Source: a virus
DNA length: 64,000 nucleotides
Direction: 5' to 3' (one strand)
Virus record (IMG/VR): IMGVR_UViG_3300035698_017305
Location: 1 to 64,000 of that record
Within the stretch, counting starts at the first letter, position 1, and each line of letters begins with the position of its first letter. The notes under the pieces were generated by a model. It saw nothing but the letters and a program-made list of their open reading frames with translations. It did no database searches and was not told the origin of the DNA. Made by a program: the position numbers and the translations under genes. Below, piece after piece: positions 23,190 to 30,669 of this stretch.

Positions 23190-23234
23190 TGCCTGCAATC
23201 AGGTTACATCCTCCAACAACACAAGGAGAACAAG

Positions 23235-23552
23235 ATGGCCAAGACTCAGTGTGCGGTCCCGGGGTGCAAGAACACAGCAAGCAAACGGTATGATGACCGA
23301 CCTGCGGTGTGCTTGTCCTGCTACCGGACGTTACCACGAAATGGTAATGTTCCAGTGATACCAGGGCTGGATGACGAGCCACAAGCGGTAGAGGCAGACA
23401 GTATTCATTTAGCTCATAATGATACTCCAGAACCGAAACGACTATGGAGACAAGGGATAGATGTGCTGCATCAGGTACAGAAACTCTCTGATAGGTCCAG
23501 AGGTCGGATCGAAACACACATTGCCACCCAGATACTTACTGACACCCCGTAG
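23235..23552 (+). CDS. Small zinc-finger protein
   Basis: A 105-residue protein with an N-terminal zinc-binding module CAVPGCKN...CLSCYR (four Cys), then a charged helical region. The start is ATG behind AAGGAG. It is followed within six bases by the phosphoesterase gene and is likely co-transcribed. It may bind nucleic acid. Confidence 0.7.
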   Translation: MAKTQCAVPGCKNTASKRYDDRPAVCLSCYRTLPRNGNVPVIPGLDDEPQAVEADSIHLAHNDTPEPKRLWRQGIDVLHQVQKLSDRSRGRIETHIATQILTDTP

Positions 23553-23557
23553 CTATT

Positions 23558-24295
23558 ATGTGGTCTGCCGACTGGCATTTGGGCAGCCTTAGCACAGACG
23601 CGAGGGGCGTTGAGAAACATCTAGATCTGCTCATCAACTCACCCGAACTTAGAATGGTCACGGTCGGGGATCTCATTGAGAACACTCGGGTCTTCAGGTC
23701 TTTGGAAGCGGTCACTTCCCAGTCTATTAGCCCTGAACTACAAATGGATATCGCAGAAGATCTTATTGAGGACCTGTCTTCCAGGGATCTGCTGCTTGCG
23801 GCATTTTGGGGCAATCATGATGTGGAAAGAGACGAACGCCTCTTCGGATCATCACCCCTAGCCAAGATATTCGCCCAGTACTCAGTACCCTACTTTGCCG
23901 GTATCGGGGTCATGGATCTTATTGTGGGATCTCAAACCTACAAGATAGTAGCCACCCACAAGTACAAGGGTAACAGCGCCACTAATGACCTCCACAGTCC
24001 CAATAAGCTACACATGGAAAAGTGCTCGGATGCGGATGTAGCAGTTACTGCTCACACCCATAGGCCAGCTCACAGCACCGTGTTTAGGTACTTGGGTGGG
24101 ATCGAACGGCAAGTGGAACTAATTAAAACAGGCACGTACAAAAGTGATGACGTGTTCAGTGTCAGGCATTTCTCTCCAGGGGTGGTCGGGGTCCCAACAA
24201 CAGTGTTCTACCCTCACCACAAAGAGATGATTACATTCTCTAGTCCGATGGCAGCGGTCACCTACATTCGGGCTGAAAGGAGAGTGAACAAGTAA
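23558..24295 (+). CDS. Calcineurin-like metallophosphoesterase
   Basis: A 245-residue protein. Metal-ligand motifs follow the family order: SADWHLG (DxH), VGDLIENT (GD), WGNHDVERDE (GNHD), ATHKYKG and TAHTHRP (GHxH type). The size fits single-domain phage phosphatases or nucleases of the Mre11/SbcD-like or YfcE-like groups. The substrate is unknown. The start is ATG although its ribosome binding site is weak; it is probably coupled to the preceding gene. Confidence 0.8.
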   Translation: MWSADWHLGSLSTDARGVEKHLDLLINSPELRMVTVGDLIENTRVFRSLEAVTSQSISPELQMDIAEDLIEDLSSRDLLLAAFWGNHDVERDERLFGSSPLAKIFAQYSVPYFAGIGVMDLIVGSQTYKIVATHKYKGNSATNDLHSPNKLHMEKCSDADVAVTAHTHRPAHSTVFRYLGGIERQVELIKTGTYKSDDVFSVRHFSPGVVGVPTTVFYPHHKEMITFSSPMAAVTYIRAERRVNK

Positions 24296-24304
24296 AGGGT
24301 AAGC

Positions 24305-24376
24305 GCCCCGGCCAGGATTCGAACCTGGGACCTACGGCTTAGAAGGCCGTTACTCTATCCGCTGAGTTACCGGGGC
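24305..24376 (-). tRNA. tRNA-Arg(TCT)
   Basis: 72 nt. Acceptor GCCCCGG/CCGGGGC, anticodon stem ACGGC/GCCGT, loop CTTCTAA, T loop TTCGAAT. Confidence 0.93.
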
Positions 24377-24385
24377 GCAAAACCT

Positions 24386-24565
24386 TTAGAACGGATGGGA
24401 GGGTAAGTACATCATACCCAATATGATCAGGAACACCAACAGATAAGGTATAAAGGCAAAGATCATCCCGTTTAACCATGGGTGATCCATCTGGTCTAAT
24501 GGTGTGTAGTCATAGTCGGGAGGCGGTATATGATTGTTTGGGTCAGTCTTCCATTTCTCTTTCAT
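24386..24565 (-). CDS. Small tail-anchored membrane protein (59 aa)
   Basis: A frame of 59 codons begins MKEKWKTDPNNHIPPPDYDY and ends with a hydrophobic helix (GMIFAFIPYLLVFLIILGMM) just before the C-terminus. The start is ATG with GAGGGG six bases upstream. Its topology is N-in with a C-terminal anchor. It lies between two tRNA-Arg genes. Confidence 0.7.
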   Translation of the reverse strand: MKEKWKTDPNNHIPPPDYDYTPLDQMDHPWLNGMIFAFIPYLLVFLIILGMMYLPSHPF

Positions 24566-24672
24566 TTTTAGCCCCTCATTTGCTACGGATAGTTGTACCT
24601 TACTATCATTAACTCGATCAATGTGAAACCCCTCTTACTTTTCATACCCGCACTCCTTATAATTATTGTGGT

Positions 24673-24744
24673 GCCCCCAGAAGGATTCGAACCTTCGACC
24701 TACCGCTTAGGAGGCGGTTGCTCTATCCCCTGAGCTATGGAGGC
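24673..24744 (-). tRNA. tRNA-Arg(CCT)
   Basis: 72 nt. Acceptor GCCTCCA/TGGGGGC, anticodon stem ACCGC/GCGGT, loop CTCCTAA, T loop TTCGAAT. Confidence 0.92.
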
Positions 24745-24751
24745 TATTTAC

Positions 24752-25327
24752 CTATGTCGCTGAGATCGCTACGTAGTAGTACTTTCCCTTCTCTAGTATA
24801 GCCCCGCTGAGTTCAAGGTACTGTACCATTAGTTCGTCATCTTCACTGCCTGCTTGGATTACGACCATGGATGAATCGTCGTGGGTGCTGGCACCCCTAG
24901 CTACGCACCAGTCTATCAGGTCATCACCAAAACCCGCAGCATCTATCTGGAAGCATAGTGTCAGGCCCCTATCAAATCCTGGTTTGATGGCGTACTCTAG
25001 GTCCTCCTTTACGGATTCAGGGTCGGTCAGGTAGAACTTGGATACTTTCCCATCCCCCTCTACTACCATCGCTATAGCGCCAATGCCGGTAGTAGAGGTA
25101 CCGAACAGTCCGTTTAAGAACCCCAGGGCTCCGAGAGTGTACCACTTGTTATTCTCATCCCCAGCAGAGGAAGTTACCACCTGTATGGAAGGGTGCTTCG
25201 CTACTTTCTCGTTAACCCCAACCCGAATACCGTCCATGAAAACCTGGCATCCCGGTGGGTCATTCTCTAACAGCCAGTTCAGTTGGTCTACCACATCCTG
25301 TGGTGTTATGCTCTTTTTGAATCCCAT
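24752..25327 (-). CDS. Soluble protein of unknown function
   Basis: A 191-residue, acidic protein. It has a Gly-rich hydrophobic middle (LGALGFLNGLFGTSTTGIGA) that is too polar for a clear membrane helix, and alternating strands towards the end. The start is ATG behind AGGAGG. It is 10 bases upstream of the next gene start on the same strand, suggesting an operon with 25337-25708. Confidence 0.7.
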   Translation of the reverse strand: MGFKKSITPQDVVDQLNWLLENDPPGCQVFMDGIRVGVNEKVAKHPSIQVVTSSAGDENNKWYTLGALGFLNGLFGTSTTGIGAIAMVVEGDGKVSKFYLTDPESVKEDLEYAIKPGFDRGLTLCFQIDAAGFGDDLIDWCVARGASTHDDSSMVVIQAGSEDDELMVQYLELSGAILEKGKYYYVAISAT

Positions 25328-25336
25328 TGTACCTCC

Positions 25337-25708
25337 TTAACTGAATGGACTATTATGTTTCGTCACATGCTTTCTCAGGTACTCCTGTGTTTGAGAGGAC
25401 GTCTCAAGCTCCTTGGTCTTTATCTTCTCCAAGAACACATCAAAGGCACTGGAGGTAGGGGCAAGCCGAGTAGGGTACCGTAGGAAGAACGTCCTGTTTA
25501 TGGTATCAATCAACTCTCCTATACACGCGTTGCACCAGTCATACTTCTCTGAGTGGGACTCCCTGTAGTCACTATCACAGTCTACTTCCGCACCATCCGC
25601 GAAGTCAAACCGCACAATCCCATTATTTCCTTGGTCTGACCGGACCACTTTGCCACAACAGTCACAGGTTGTTTCAACTATGGCTGGTTGTATCACCTTT
25701 CTAGACAT
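25337..25708 (-). CDS. Zinc-binding protein
   Basis: A 123-residue protein with CDCCGK near residue 15 and CNACIG near residue 65, which can form one four-Cys zinc site around an acidic beta region. The C-terminus is Ser/Lys-rich. A promoter-like TGACATAAG at 25736-25744 precedes it. Function unknown. Confidence 0.7.
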   Translation of the reverse strand: MSRKVIQPAIVETTCDCCGKVVRSDQGNNGIVRFDFADGAEVDCDSDYRESHSEKYDWCNACIGELIDTINRTFFLRYPTRLAPTSSAFDVFLEKIKTKELETSSQTQEYLRKHVTKHNSPFS

Positions 25709-25735
25709 ATATAATCCTCCGTATTCATTGTAGTA

Positions 25736-25744
25736 CTTATGTCA
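25736..25744 (-). promoter_or_regulatory. Promoter-like element (CTGACATAAG)
   Basis: The minus-strand ATCCTGACATAAGTACTAC is 28 bases upstream of 25337-25708 and follows the terminator at 25766-25788. Confidence 0.5.
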
Positions 25745-25765
25745 GGATAACTAGCTAAAGAGAAA

Positions 25766-25788
25766 GGGTGGAGATTTCCCCCACCCCC
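25766..25788 (-). terminator. Rho-independent terminator
   Basis: GGGTGG..CCACCC stem with CTTTCTCTTTAGC behind it on the minus strand, after 25819-26241. Confidence 0.6.
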
Positions 25789-25818
25789 CTCAGAACTCGC
25801 GTAGCCGGTTGGCCTACC

Positions 25819-26241
25819 TTATTTCTTGCCCGTCGTAACTGCTTTCTTCTTGTACTTCTTTACCACTTTCTTCTTGGCAGTGGCCTTGGTAAGTTTGCCT
25901 TCACATACAGACAGTGCCGTCTTGGACTTGGACAGGCTCATGTTGGCGTCACTGTAGTTAGAGTTGGCCTTGCTCAAGCTGAGCTTCAGTTTACCAATTT
26001 CACCGGCCTGCGCCTTGATGTCGGAGTTGGCCTCAGTCAGCTTGGTGGCGTAACTGCCGTACCCTCCACCGAAGCCGAGTCCGAGGCAGATCAGCCCAAC
26101 CATGATCAGGATGAAGTATTGCATACCGGTCCAACCCGGGTCATCCTTCTTGTCAATCTTGGCGGGGACTTTCACAGGGATTGCCTCCTTCGGTAATACT
26201 GCGTCATCTTTCTTCAGGTCATTGGTCTTGTCTTCGTTCAT
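25819..26241 (-). CDS. Membrane-anchored coiled-coil protein
   Basis: 140 residues from the ATG at 26241 with GGAGG upstream; the longer frame reads through the tRNA-Met gene. A charged N-terminus is followed by one membrane helix (YFILIMVGLICLGLGFGGGY, about residues 41-60), a Ser/Lys/Asn-rich coiled coil and a Lys-rich end (KKKVVKKYKKKAV). This layout resembles spanin-like inner-membrane subunits, but no lipoprotein partner is visible. Confidence 0.65.
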   Translation of the reverse strand: MNEDKTNDLKKDDAVLPKEAIPVKVPAKIDKKDDPGWTGMQYFILIMVGLICLGLGFGGGYGSYATKLTEANSDIKAQAGEIGKLKLSLSKANSNYSDANMSLSKSKTALSVCEGKLTKATAKKKVVKKYKKKAVTTGKK

Positions 26242-26278
26242 GCGTCCTCCATTAAGGAATGTGGTGTGGGAAACTGGT

Positions 26279-26351
26279 GGGCCCAGAAGGATTCGAACCT
26301 TCGACAATCCGGTTATGAGCCGGGAGCTCTAGCCAACTGAGCTATGGGCCC
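26279..26351 (-). tRNA. tRNA with anticodon CAT (Met or Ile2)
   Basis: 73 nt. Acceptor GGGCCCA/TGGGCCC, loop CTCATAA, T arm GAAGG/CCTTC. Elongator Met and lysidine-modified Ile2 cannot be separated by eye. The acceptor does not look like an initiator. Confidence 0.9.
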
Positions 26352-26357
26352 TAAGGT

Positions 26358-26645
26358 CTAAACTGCTTTAGGGACATCATCCTCTTCAATCCACTCTTGC
26401 ACCTGCCTGAGTGGGTAACTCCTCCTCTTGCCTTCGGCCAGGAACCGTACCATGGGCCCCAGCACTTGAATTGTATGAACTGCCTTTATGGTCCTCCACT
26501 GCTGGACCGCCTTTAACTTCCGAATAGGTAATGTGCCGTCCTCATCACAGGGCTCAGGTACCAACTCAGACAGTAGATGCACTTTTACAGTGGTCGGTTT
26601 GTCCATTTTGATGGTGAGATATTCACCCACGATCTTGTCTGACAT
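26358..26645 (-). CDS. Small soluble protein
   Basis: 95 residues with several strand patterns (LTIKMDKPTTVKVHLLSEL; TIQVLGPMVRFL) and an acidic C-terminus. The start is ATG behind AAAGGAGGAG. It lies between the tRNA-CAT gene and a promoter-like box at 26681-26689. No family is recognised. Confidence 0.7.
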   Translation of the reverse strand: MSDKIVGEYLTIKMDKPTTVKVHLLSELVPEPCDEDGTLPIRKLKAVQQWRTIKAVHTIQVLGPMVRFLAEGKRRSYPLRQVQEWIEEDDVPKAV

Positions 26646-26680
26646 GTCTCCTCCTTTGGGCTAGTTTCTTCTCTAACCCT

Positions 26681-26689
26681 CTTATGGCA
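26681..26689 (-). promoter_or_regulatory. Promoter-like element (TGCCATAAGA)
   Basis: The minus-strand TGTGCCATAAGAGGG is 36 bases upstream of 26358-26645 and borders the tRNA-end repeat. Confidence 0.5.
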
Positions 26690-26694
26690 CAAAG

Positions 26695-26715
26695 TAGGAC
26701 GAGAGGGATTTGAAC
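26695..26715 (-). repeat. Orphan copy of the tRNA-Leu(CAA) 3' end (21 bp)
   Basis: It is identical over 21 bases to 26941-26961, the T-arm and acceptor end of tRNA-Leu(CAA). The small gene 26718-26927 lies exactly between the two copies. Confidence 0.85.
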
Positions 26716-26717
26716 TA

Positions 26718-26927
26718 CTAATCATAATCTTCCCCACCGGCATCTAAATATCTAAGATATGATTTATTGTATTCGTCAAGTTCTCCTCCTTTAAACCATT
26801 TATCCCAACACCTAGATGAGCAGAAATGATCTTTCCACACAGGATTTTCAATAGTAGACTTTGTATACGCCTTCTTGCATGTTGTGCACATTACGATAGG
26901 AGTCTTCTCTTTGTCTGCCACTTTCAT
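26718..26927 (-). CDS. Small zinc-finger protein between tRNA-end repeats
   Basis: A 69-residue protein with CTTCKK...CSSRCWDKWF, a four-Cys zinc module of the type found in small DNA-binding or HNH-like proteins, and an acidic Tyr-rich tail. It looks more AT-rich than its neighbours and ends in TAG. Direct copies of a tRNA 3' end on both sides suggest the segment was inserted as a unit. Confidence 0.65.
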   Translation of the reverse strand: MKVADKEKTPIVMCTTCKKAYTKSTIENPVWKDHFCSSRCWDKWFKGGELDEYNKSYLRYLDAGGEDYD

Positions 26928-26941
26928 TATGATCCCCTAAT

Positions 26942-27024
26942 AGGACGAGAGGGATTTGAACCCTCACAAGGTTTCCCCCACCAGATTTTGAATCTGGCGC
27001 GTCTACCAGTTCCGCCACCGTCCC
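26942..27024 (-). tRNA. tRNA-Leu(CAA)
   Basis: 83 nt, class II. Acceptor GGGACGG with TCGTCCT, anticodon stem CCAGA/TCTGG, loop TTCAAAA, T loop TTCAAAT. Confidence 0.9.
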
Positions 27025-27027
27025 ATA

Positions 27028-27255
27028 TTACAGTGCTGATATAGAGCTCCACCACCATCCAGTCATGGTACATACCCCGACCATCAGGGACATAAGCATC
27101 AATGGTAAGATCCTCTTACGGATAAGCTTAGGTCTATCTGCTGCAAAGGGGAGAATTGTATCTTCCTCAAACTTTCCGCGCTGTTCCCACCCAAAGAAAC
27201 CCCCAAGGAAAAACAGTAAGGCTATCACTCCAGCGAAGAGTACAGAGTCCATCAT
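27028..27255 (-). CDS. Small protein with two membrane helices
   Basis: 75 residues. Helices lie at about residues 4-22 (SVLFAGVIALLFFLGGFFG) and 50-70 (LPLMLMSLMVGVCTMTGWWW), with a charged loop between them. It sits among tRNA genes. No family is recognised; a holin-type function cannot be excluded. Confidence 0.7.
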   Translation of the reverse strand: MMDSVLFAGVIALLFFLGGFFGWEQRGKFEEDTILPFAADRPKLIRKRILPLMLMSLMVGVCTMTGWWWSSISAL

Positions 27256-27297
27256 TGTGGCACCTCATATATTTGTGTAGGTTTATCCAGAACCAGT

Positions 27298-27369
27298 TGC
27301 CGTGAGTGGAGTCGAACCACCTACCTAACGCTTATCAGGCGTTCGCTCTACCAGATGAGCTACACGGCA
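27298..27369 (-). tRNA. tRNA-Ile(GAT)
   Basis: 72 nt. Acceptor TGCCGTG/CACGGCA, anticodon stem AACGC/GCGTT, loop CTGATAA, T loop TTCGACT. Confidence 0.92.
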
Positions 27370-27372
27370 ATA

Positions 27373-27449
27373 AGCCACCCCCCGGAATCGAACCGGCAAA
27401 GTTGGATGTTTTGCAGACATCCCGCCCCAACCAGGAACACAAGGTGGCT
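27373..27449 (-). tRNA. tRNA-Cys(GCA)
   Basis: 77 nt. Acceptor AGCCACC/GGTGGCT, anticodon stem GATGT/ACATC, loop CTGCAAA, T loop TTCGATT. The D arm is atypical (GTTCCTGGTTGGGGC). Confidence 0.87.
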
Positions 27450-27458
27450 TCTATCTAT

Positions 27459-27544
27459 GGACTACCTAGGAATCGAACCTAGCTGACCGCTTCCACGATA
27501 CTGAGTTTACAGCCCAGTCACCCTCCATAGATGGCTAGTAGTCC
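27459..27544 (-). tRNA. tRNA-Tyr(GTA)
   Basis: 86 nt with a long variable arm. Acceptor GGACTAC/GTAGTCC, anticodon stem CTGGG/CTCAG, loop CTGTAAA, T loop TTCGATT. Confidence 0.9.
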
Positions 27545-27549
27545 TTCTC

Positions 27550-28101
27550 TCACTTATTGTACCAGATCCAAGACCAGCACCATAACATATCTCCGTTGGA
27601 TAGTATCAGCCCTACTGGGATAATTCTACCATCCCCGTCATTGGGTCCAGTGCATCCTGTGTACCCATGGCCCATGAACACCTTATGAAGGTCACTGAGG
27701 ATAGGACCCTTGGCTTTAGGATCCATAGAACTTCTCCAGAAGTTGACATCGCACGCCATGTCCCACTTGTAGTTGCTCTTCATCTCACCTGGGTAGGAGT
27801 TAAACGTGGGGTCATCTGTTACCAGCATCTGAGGGATGAGCCAGTAGTATTTGTTTCCATATTCTAAAGGGCACTCGTACTTCACACACTCTTCCACCGT
27901 GCGAGAGTCTACCCCGAAGCGTTTCCGTAGGGTAACCCAAGGGTTAAAGTCAAAGCAGCTCAGAAAGACCTGAGTCTTGAAGTCAGTTACGTCCGGTGGG
28001 GGCAGTATATAGTCCTCCCCGCGTATGAAGTCGCCTCCTATATCATCTGGGACATACACATTAGGGGCTTTCAGAATCTCTACTCTCTTTTCAGTCGCCA
28101 T
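27550..28101 (-). CDS. Soluble protein of unknown function
   Basis: 183 residues, rich in aromatic residues and Cys (FLSCFDFNPW, ECVKYECPLEYGNKYYW, GYTGCTGPNDGDG). It ends in MLWCWSWIWYNK. The Gly/Asp-rich loop before a final beta hairpin is the only notable motif. Its start overlaps 28091-28309 by 11 bases, suggesting coupling. Confidence 0.7.
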   Translation of the reverse strand: MATEKRVEILKAPNVYVPDDIGGDFIRGEDYILPPPDVTDFKTQVFLSCFDFNPWVTLRKRFGVDSRTVEECVKYECPLEYGNKYYWLIPQMLVTDDPTFNSYPGEMKSNYKWDMACDVNFWRSSMDPKAKGPILSDLHKVFMGHGYTGCTGPNDGDGRIIPVGLILSNGDMLWCWSWIWYNK

Positions 28102-28309
28102 TGCCGTTCCCTTTCATCAATTCCTTGTTACATCCAGACTCCACCCGATACTGGCCACCTTCCCTATTTGGGTCATTGGTTTGCATCTGTCGTAATAGAT
28201 CCCGTATCATAGTCATTGCTTCATCATTAGTTAGGTCTATCACTAACAGGTCCCGCATGTGATCCTTCGGGTTATCCCAATCAGGCTTCCTTAGTAAACT
28301 TGCTCTCAT
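28091..28309 (-). CDS. Small soluble protein
   Basis: 72 residues, mainly helical (DEAMTMIRDLLRQMQ) with a basic Asn-rich end. Coupled to 27550-28101. Function unknown. Confidence 0.6.
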   Translation of the reverse strand: MRASLLRKPDWDNPKDHMRDLLVIDLTNDEAMTMIRDLLRQMQTNDPNREGGQYRVESGCNKELMKGNGNGD

Positions 28310-28337
28310 TCAACCCACTCCATCCACTGTTGTTAAT

Positions 28338-28409
28338 GTGCCGAGCGGGACTTGAACCCACAGTCAACAGATTAAAAGTCTGCTGCTTTACCAATTAAGC
28401 TACCGACAC
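28338..28409 (-). tRNA. tRNA-Lys(TTT)
   Basis: 72 nt. Acceptor GTGTCGG/TCGGCAC, anticodon stem GCAGA/TCTGT, loop CTTTTAA, T loop TTCAAGT. Confidence 0.92.
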
Positions 28410-28419
28410 TAGACACTAT

Positions 28420-28671
28420 TTACGCCAGATCATACCGCCTCAGGCTCTCGATGCCCTCTTCTGTGTACTGACTCTTGGGGTATAGCAGTATCACATCGCT
28501 ATGCCAGGGTTCCCCAAAGTCCAGCCTGTGCTCTCTGGTAGGAGTGTAGACAGGTTCTTCAACCTCATCCTCCGGTTCCGGTTCACTGCCTACAGGTTTG
28601 GCCGTTATGGCCTCTACTGCAAACGCCATAAACCCGACTAGCACTAACATTACCAACACAATGTCAAACAA
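28420..28671 (-). CDS. Small membrane-anchored protein
   Basis: 83 residues from a TTG start with GGAGG seven bases upstream. An N-terminal membrane helix (IVLVMLVLVGFMAFAVEAIT) is followed by an acidic Pro/Glu linker and a short soluble tail. Topology is N-in with an outer or periplasmic tail, or the reverse. Confidence 0.65.
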   Translation of the reverse strand: MFDIVLVMLVLVGFMAFAVEAITAKPVGSEPEPEDEVEEPVYTPTREHRLDFGEPWHSDVILLYPKSQYTEEGIESLRRYDLA

Positions 28672-28683
28672 CGTCCTACCTCC

Positions 28684-29118
28684 TTAGTCTAGGAAAACTG
28701 TTTCTGCCTTATTCGTCTTAGGGTCCCAGGTCAACCTCAGTGTCATGGCGGTGATGCAACCAACTCCGTCAAACTTGTAGGTCTTACCGTCACTGGACAC
28801 AAATGGGTATAGCCACACCGAGTTACCCTTATGAACCGTAACCCTGGAGCACCTACATCCATTATGCGGGAAGTAACAGTGGTCGATACCGACAGGACCT
28901 ATCTTCACTTGGGTAAACACGGGCATGGGCAACATGAACCCGGAGTCCATGATAGCGTCTACCAGCTCTTCTGAAGATTTTTGTATCACGTCTACCACAG
29001 ATAGATCTAGCTTCTCCTGAGCCATTTTGCGTATTTCTAACCGACTGTGATATTCTACCCAATCCCTGGTCAATTTGCGCCAATCAACTTCACATACATC
29101 CTCACTTAGGAATTCCAT
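28684..29118 (-). CDS. Soluble protein of unknown function
   Basis: 144 residues from the ATG at 29118. The N-terminal half is helical and the C-terminal half is beta-rich with HCYFPHNGCRCSRV, a Cys/His cluster that may bind metal. It ends directly before 28420-28671. No family is recognised. Confidence 0.65.
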   Translation of the reverse strand: MEFLSEDVCEVDWRKLTRDWVEYHSRLEIRKMAQEKLDLSVVDVIQKSSEELVDAIMDSGFMLPMPVFTQVKIGPVGIDHCYFPHNGCRCSRVTVHKGNSVWLYPFVSSDGKTYKFDGVGCITAMTLRLTWDPKTNKAETVFLD

Positions 29119-29150
29119 AGTCACCTACTCTTTCTACTTATTGTGTTAAA

Positions 29151-29221
29151 GCGGATGATGGGAGTCGAACCCACAACCTTTAGCTTGGAAGGCTCCTGCT
29201 CTACCATTGAGCTACACCCGC
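29151..29221 (-). tRNA. tRNA-Gly(TCC)
   Basis: 71 nt. Acceptor GCGGGTG/CATCCGC, loop CTTCCAA, T loop TTCGACT. The anticodon stem GGAGC/GCTAA has a weak lower end. Confidence 0.88.
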
Positions 29222-29335
29222 AGATGACCGCTGGCAAGTTGTCTAAGGGGACGGTCAACTCCCTTTGTCCCACTTATACCCGGCATGCCTTTACCTGATG
29301 TTAGGTGGGATCAGAATAACGAAGTAGTTTACAGG

Positions 29336-29447
29336 ACAAGGGGGAGAGAACGATGAGCCGTACACAGGATCAGAACATCGGGTAGACTCTTCAAAGAATC
29401 CCTAGTCGTCCTACGTCGAACACTCACCTGCCTCCTCTCCCCCTTGT
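29336..29447 (-). ncRNA. Candidate structured RNA closed by a 13-bp helix
   Basis: ACAAGGGGGAGAG and CTCTCCCCCTTGT pair perfectly across 112 bases. An inner hairpin (GGGATTCTT / AAGAGTC..CCC) fits inside. It lies in the gap between the two tRNA-Gly genes, where no frame has a good start; the overlapping frame begins inside a tRNA. No known family is recognised. I see nothing else in 29222-29517. Confidence 0.45.
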
Positions 29448-29517
29448 GGTTCCTGAGGGTGACTATGATATCATTGTCGGACAGTTGAAGCTGACCTCGC
29501 CACCTTTTTCGTTGTAA

Positions 29518-29588
29518 GCGGACAGTGGGATTTGAACCCACGGCAACCTGCATGGCAAGCAGGTACTCTACCACTGAGTTATGCCCGC
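29518..29588 (-). tRNA. tRNA-Gly(GCC)
   Basis: 71 nt. Acceptor GCGGGCA/TGTCCGC, anticodon stem CCTGC/GCAGG, loop TTGCCAT, T loop TTCAAAT. Confidence 0.92.
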
Positions 29589-29599
29589 ACATAGGGAAT

Positions 29600-30660
29600 G
29601 GAGTTACTCGGCAAGAAGCCTACACAGGTCTCGAATCTGGGATTCAGTATTCACCTTTTCGGGTACTGGGTTGTTCCCCTATCCCACTTGCCGCCAATCC
29701 GCGTGTCCCTATTCTGAGTACGATACCACAAGTGTGCTGTCACGCCAAAGAACATGTCATCTCACTCCTCGTGACCCGTCTACCCACATCCCTTTTGAGA
29801 AGCGAAGGAACGGATGTAGGACCGGTGTGTCTCCGGTAGGCGTGGCATGCCCGAGTTTAACCTAACTACGCAGCCGTAGTGTGGCCGGACATGTCAGCAG
29901 TACCCTTGCAGGAGCCCCTATCAGGCACACCCGGAACTCATTCGACAACCACGGCCAATGTGGCGGCAAATGACCGGACCTTTAGTTCTCTCCCTACGGG
30001 CCTGTGCGATCACAAAGGTTCACTCATTATAGGCAACCCTTCAACCCCACTGATACTAAGGTTGTTGGGAAGGGACGGTTAATTCCATCCTGGCTGCTTC
30101 TAAGCCCACCTCCTGATGGTATTCGTACCACAGACTGGGTTGTGAGTTTCCAGCTCACGTCCCGCCTGATTATTGATTAGTGACAGCATAGGTGTGCTGT
30201 TACGCCAAAGAGAAACCCCTTTCCTGTCGCTGAAGGTTACCTGTCCCTAGGAGACTGGTAGGGTTACTTCCACATTTACCCAAGCCTTGAAGTTCACATC
30301 CTGTTACCAGACACACTCCGTTCCTCGCTTGGTGCTTCGTCTCACTCCTTAGAAGCGACTTGACATCCAGAGATGTCAAGAAGGGACAGTTAATTCCGTC
30401 CTGGCTGCCTCTATGCCAACTTTCCTATGCTATCGAATGGGTAGGTGGTCTTTCAGATATTTTTGCATACTTTTTGACATTTAAACAGTTTGTCCATTTA
30501 CACATTACATCCTACACGCCTTACGTCTGCAACATAAACCTTATTAGGGTCGATAGTGTTTGGGATCATATCAATTCGCCTTCACCCAGGAGGCTAGCTA
30601 TACTTTCGGGTATAACGCCTACTCGTGCTTAGGCACGTCTTCTCTTACTCAACCCGCCTA
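29600..30660 (-). ncRNA. Candidate giant structured RNA (GOLLD- or ROOL-like setting)
   Basis: About 1 kb without a credible gene on either strand, in the middle of a tRNA belt. It has an internal duplication: block X (GTGTGCTGTYACGCCAAAGA on the plus strand) at 29732-29751 and 30192-30211, and block Y (GGGACRGTTAATTCCRTCC) near 30071 and 30382, in the order X-Y-X-Y. One X copy forms an 11-bp hairpin with upstream GTGACAGCA. Giant phage RNAs such as GOLLD and ROOL are known to sit beside tRNAs; the class here is inferred from size, position and structure only. Strand is assumed from the neighbours. Confidence 0.5.
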
Positions 30661-30669
30661 CCCAAGGCG

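Noticed and set aside
26242-26307. Longer start for 25819-26241
   Set aside because: The extra residues come from the tRNA-CAT gene; the ATG at 26241 has a strong ribosome binding site.
29329-29592. An 87-codon minus-strand frame
   Set aside because: It begins inside tRNA-Gly(GCC) and its remainder overlaps a perfect long hairpin; no good internal start.
29600-30660. rRNA fragment
   Set aside because: Despite length and structure, no conserved rRNA core segments are recognisable on either strand.
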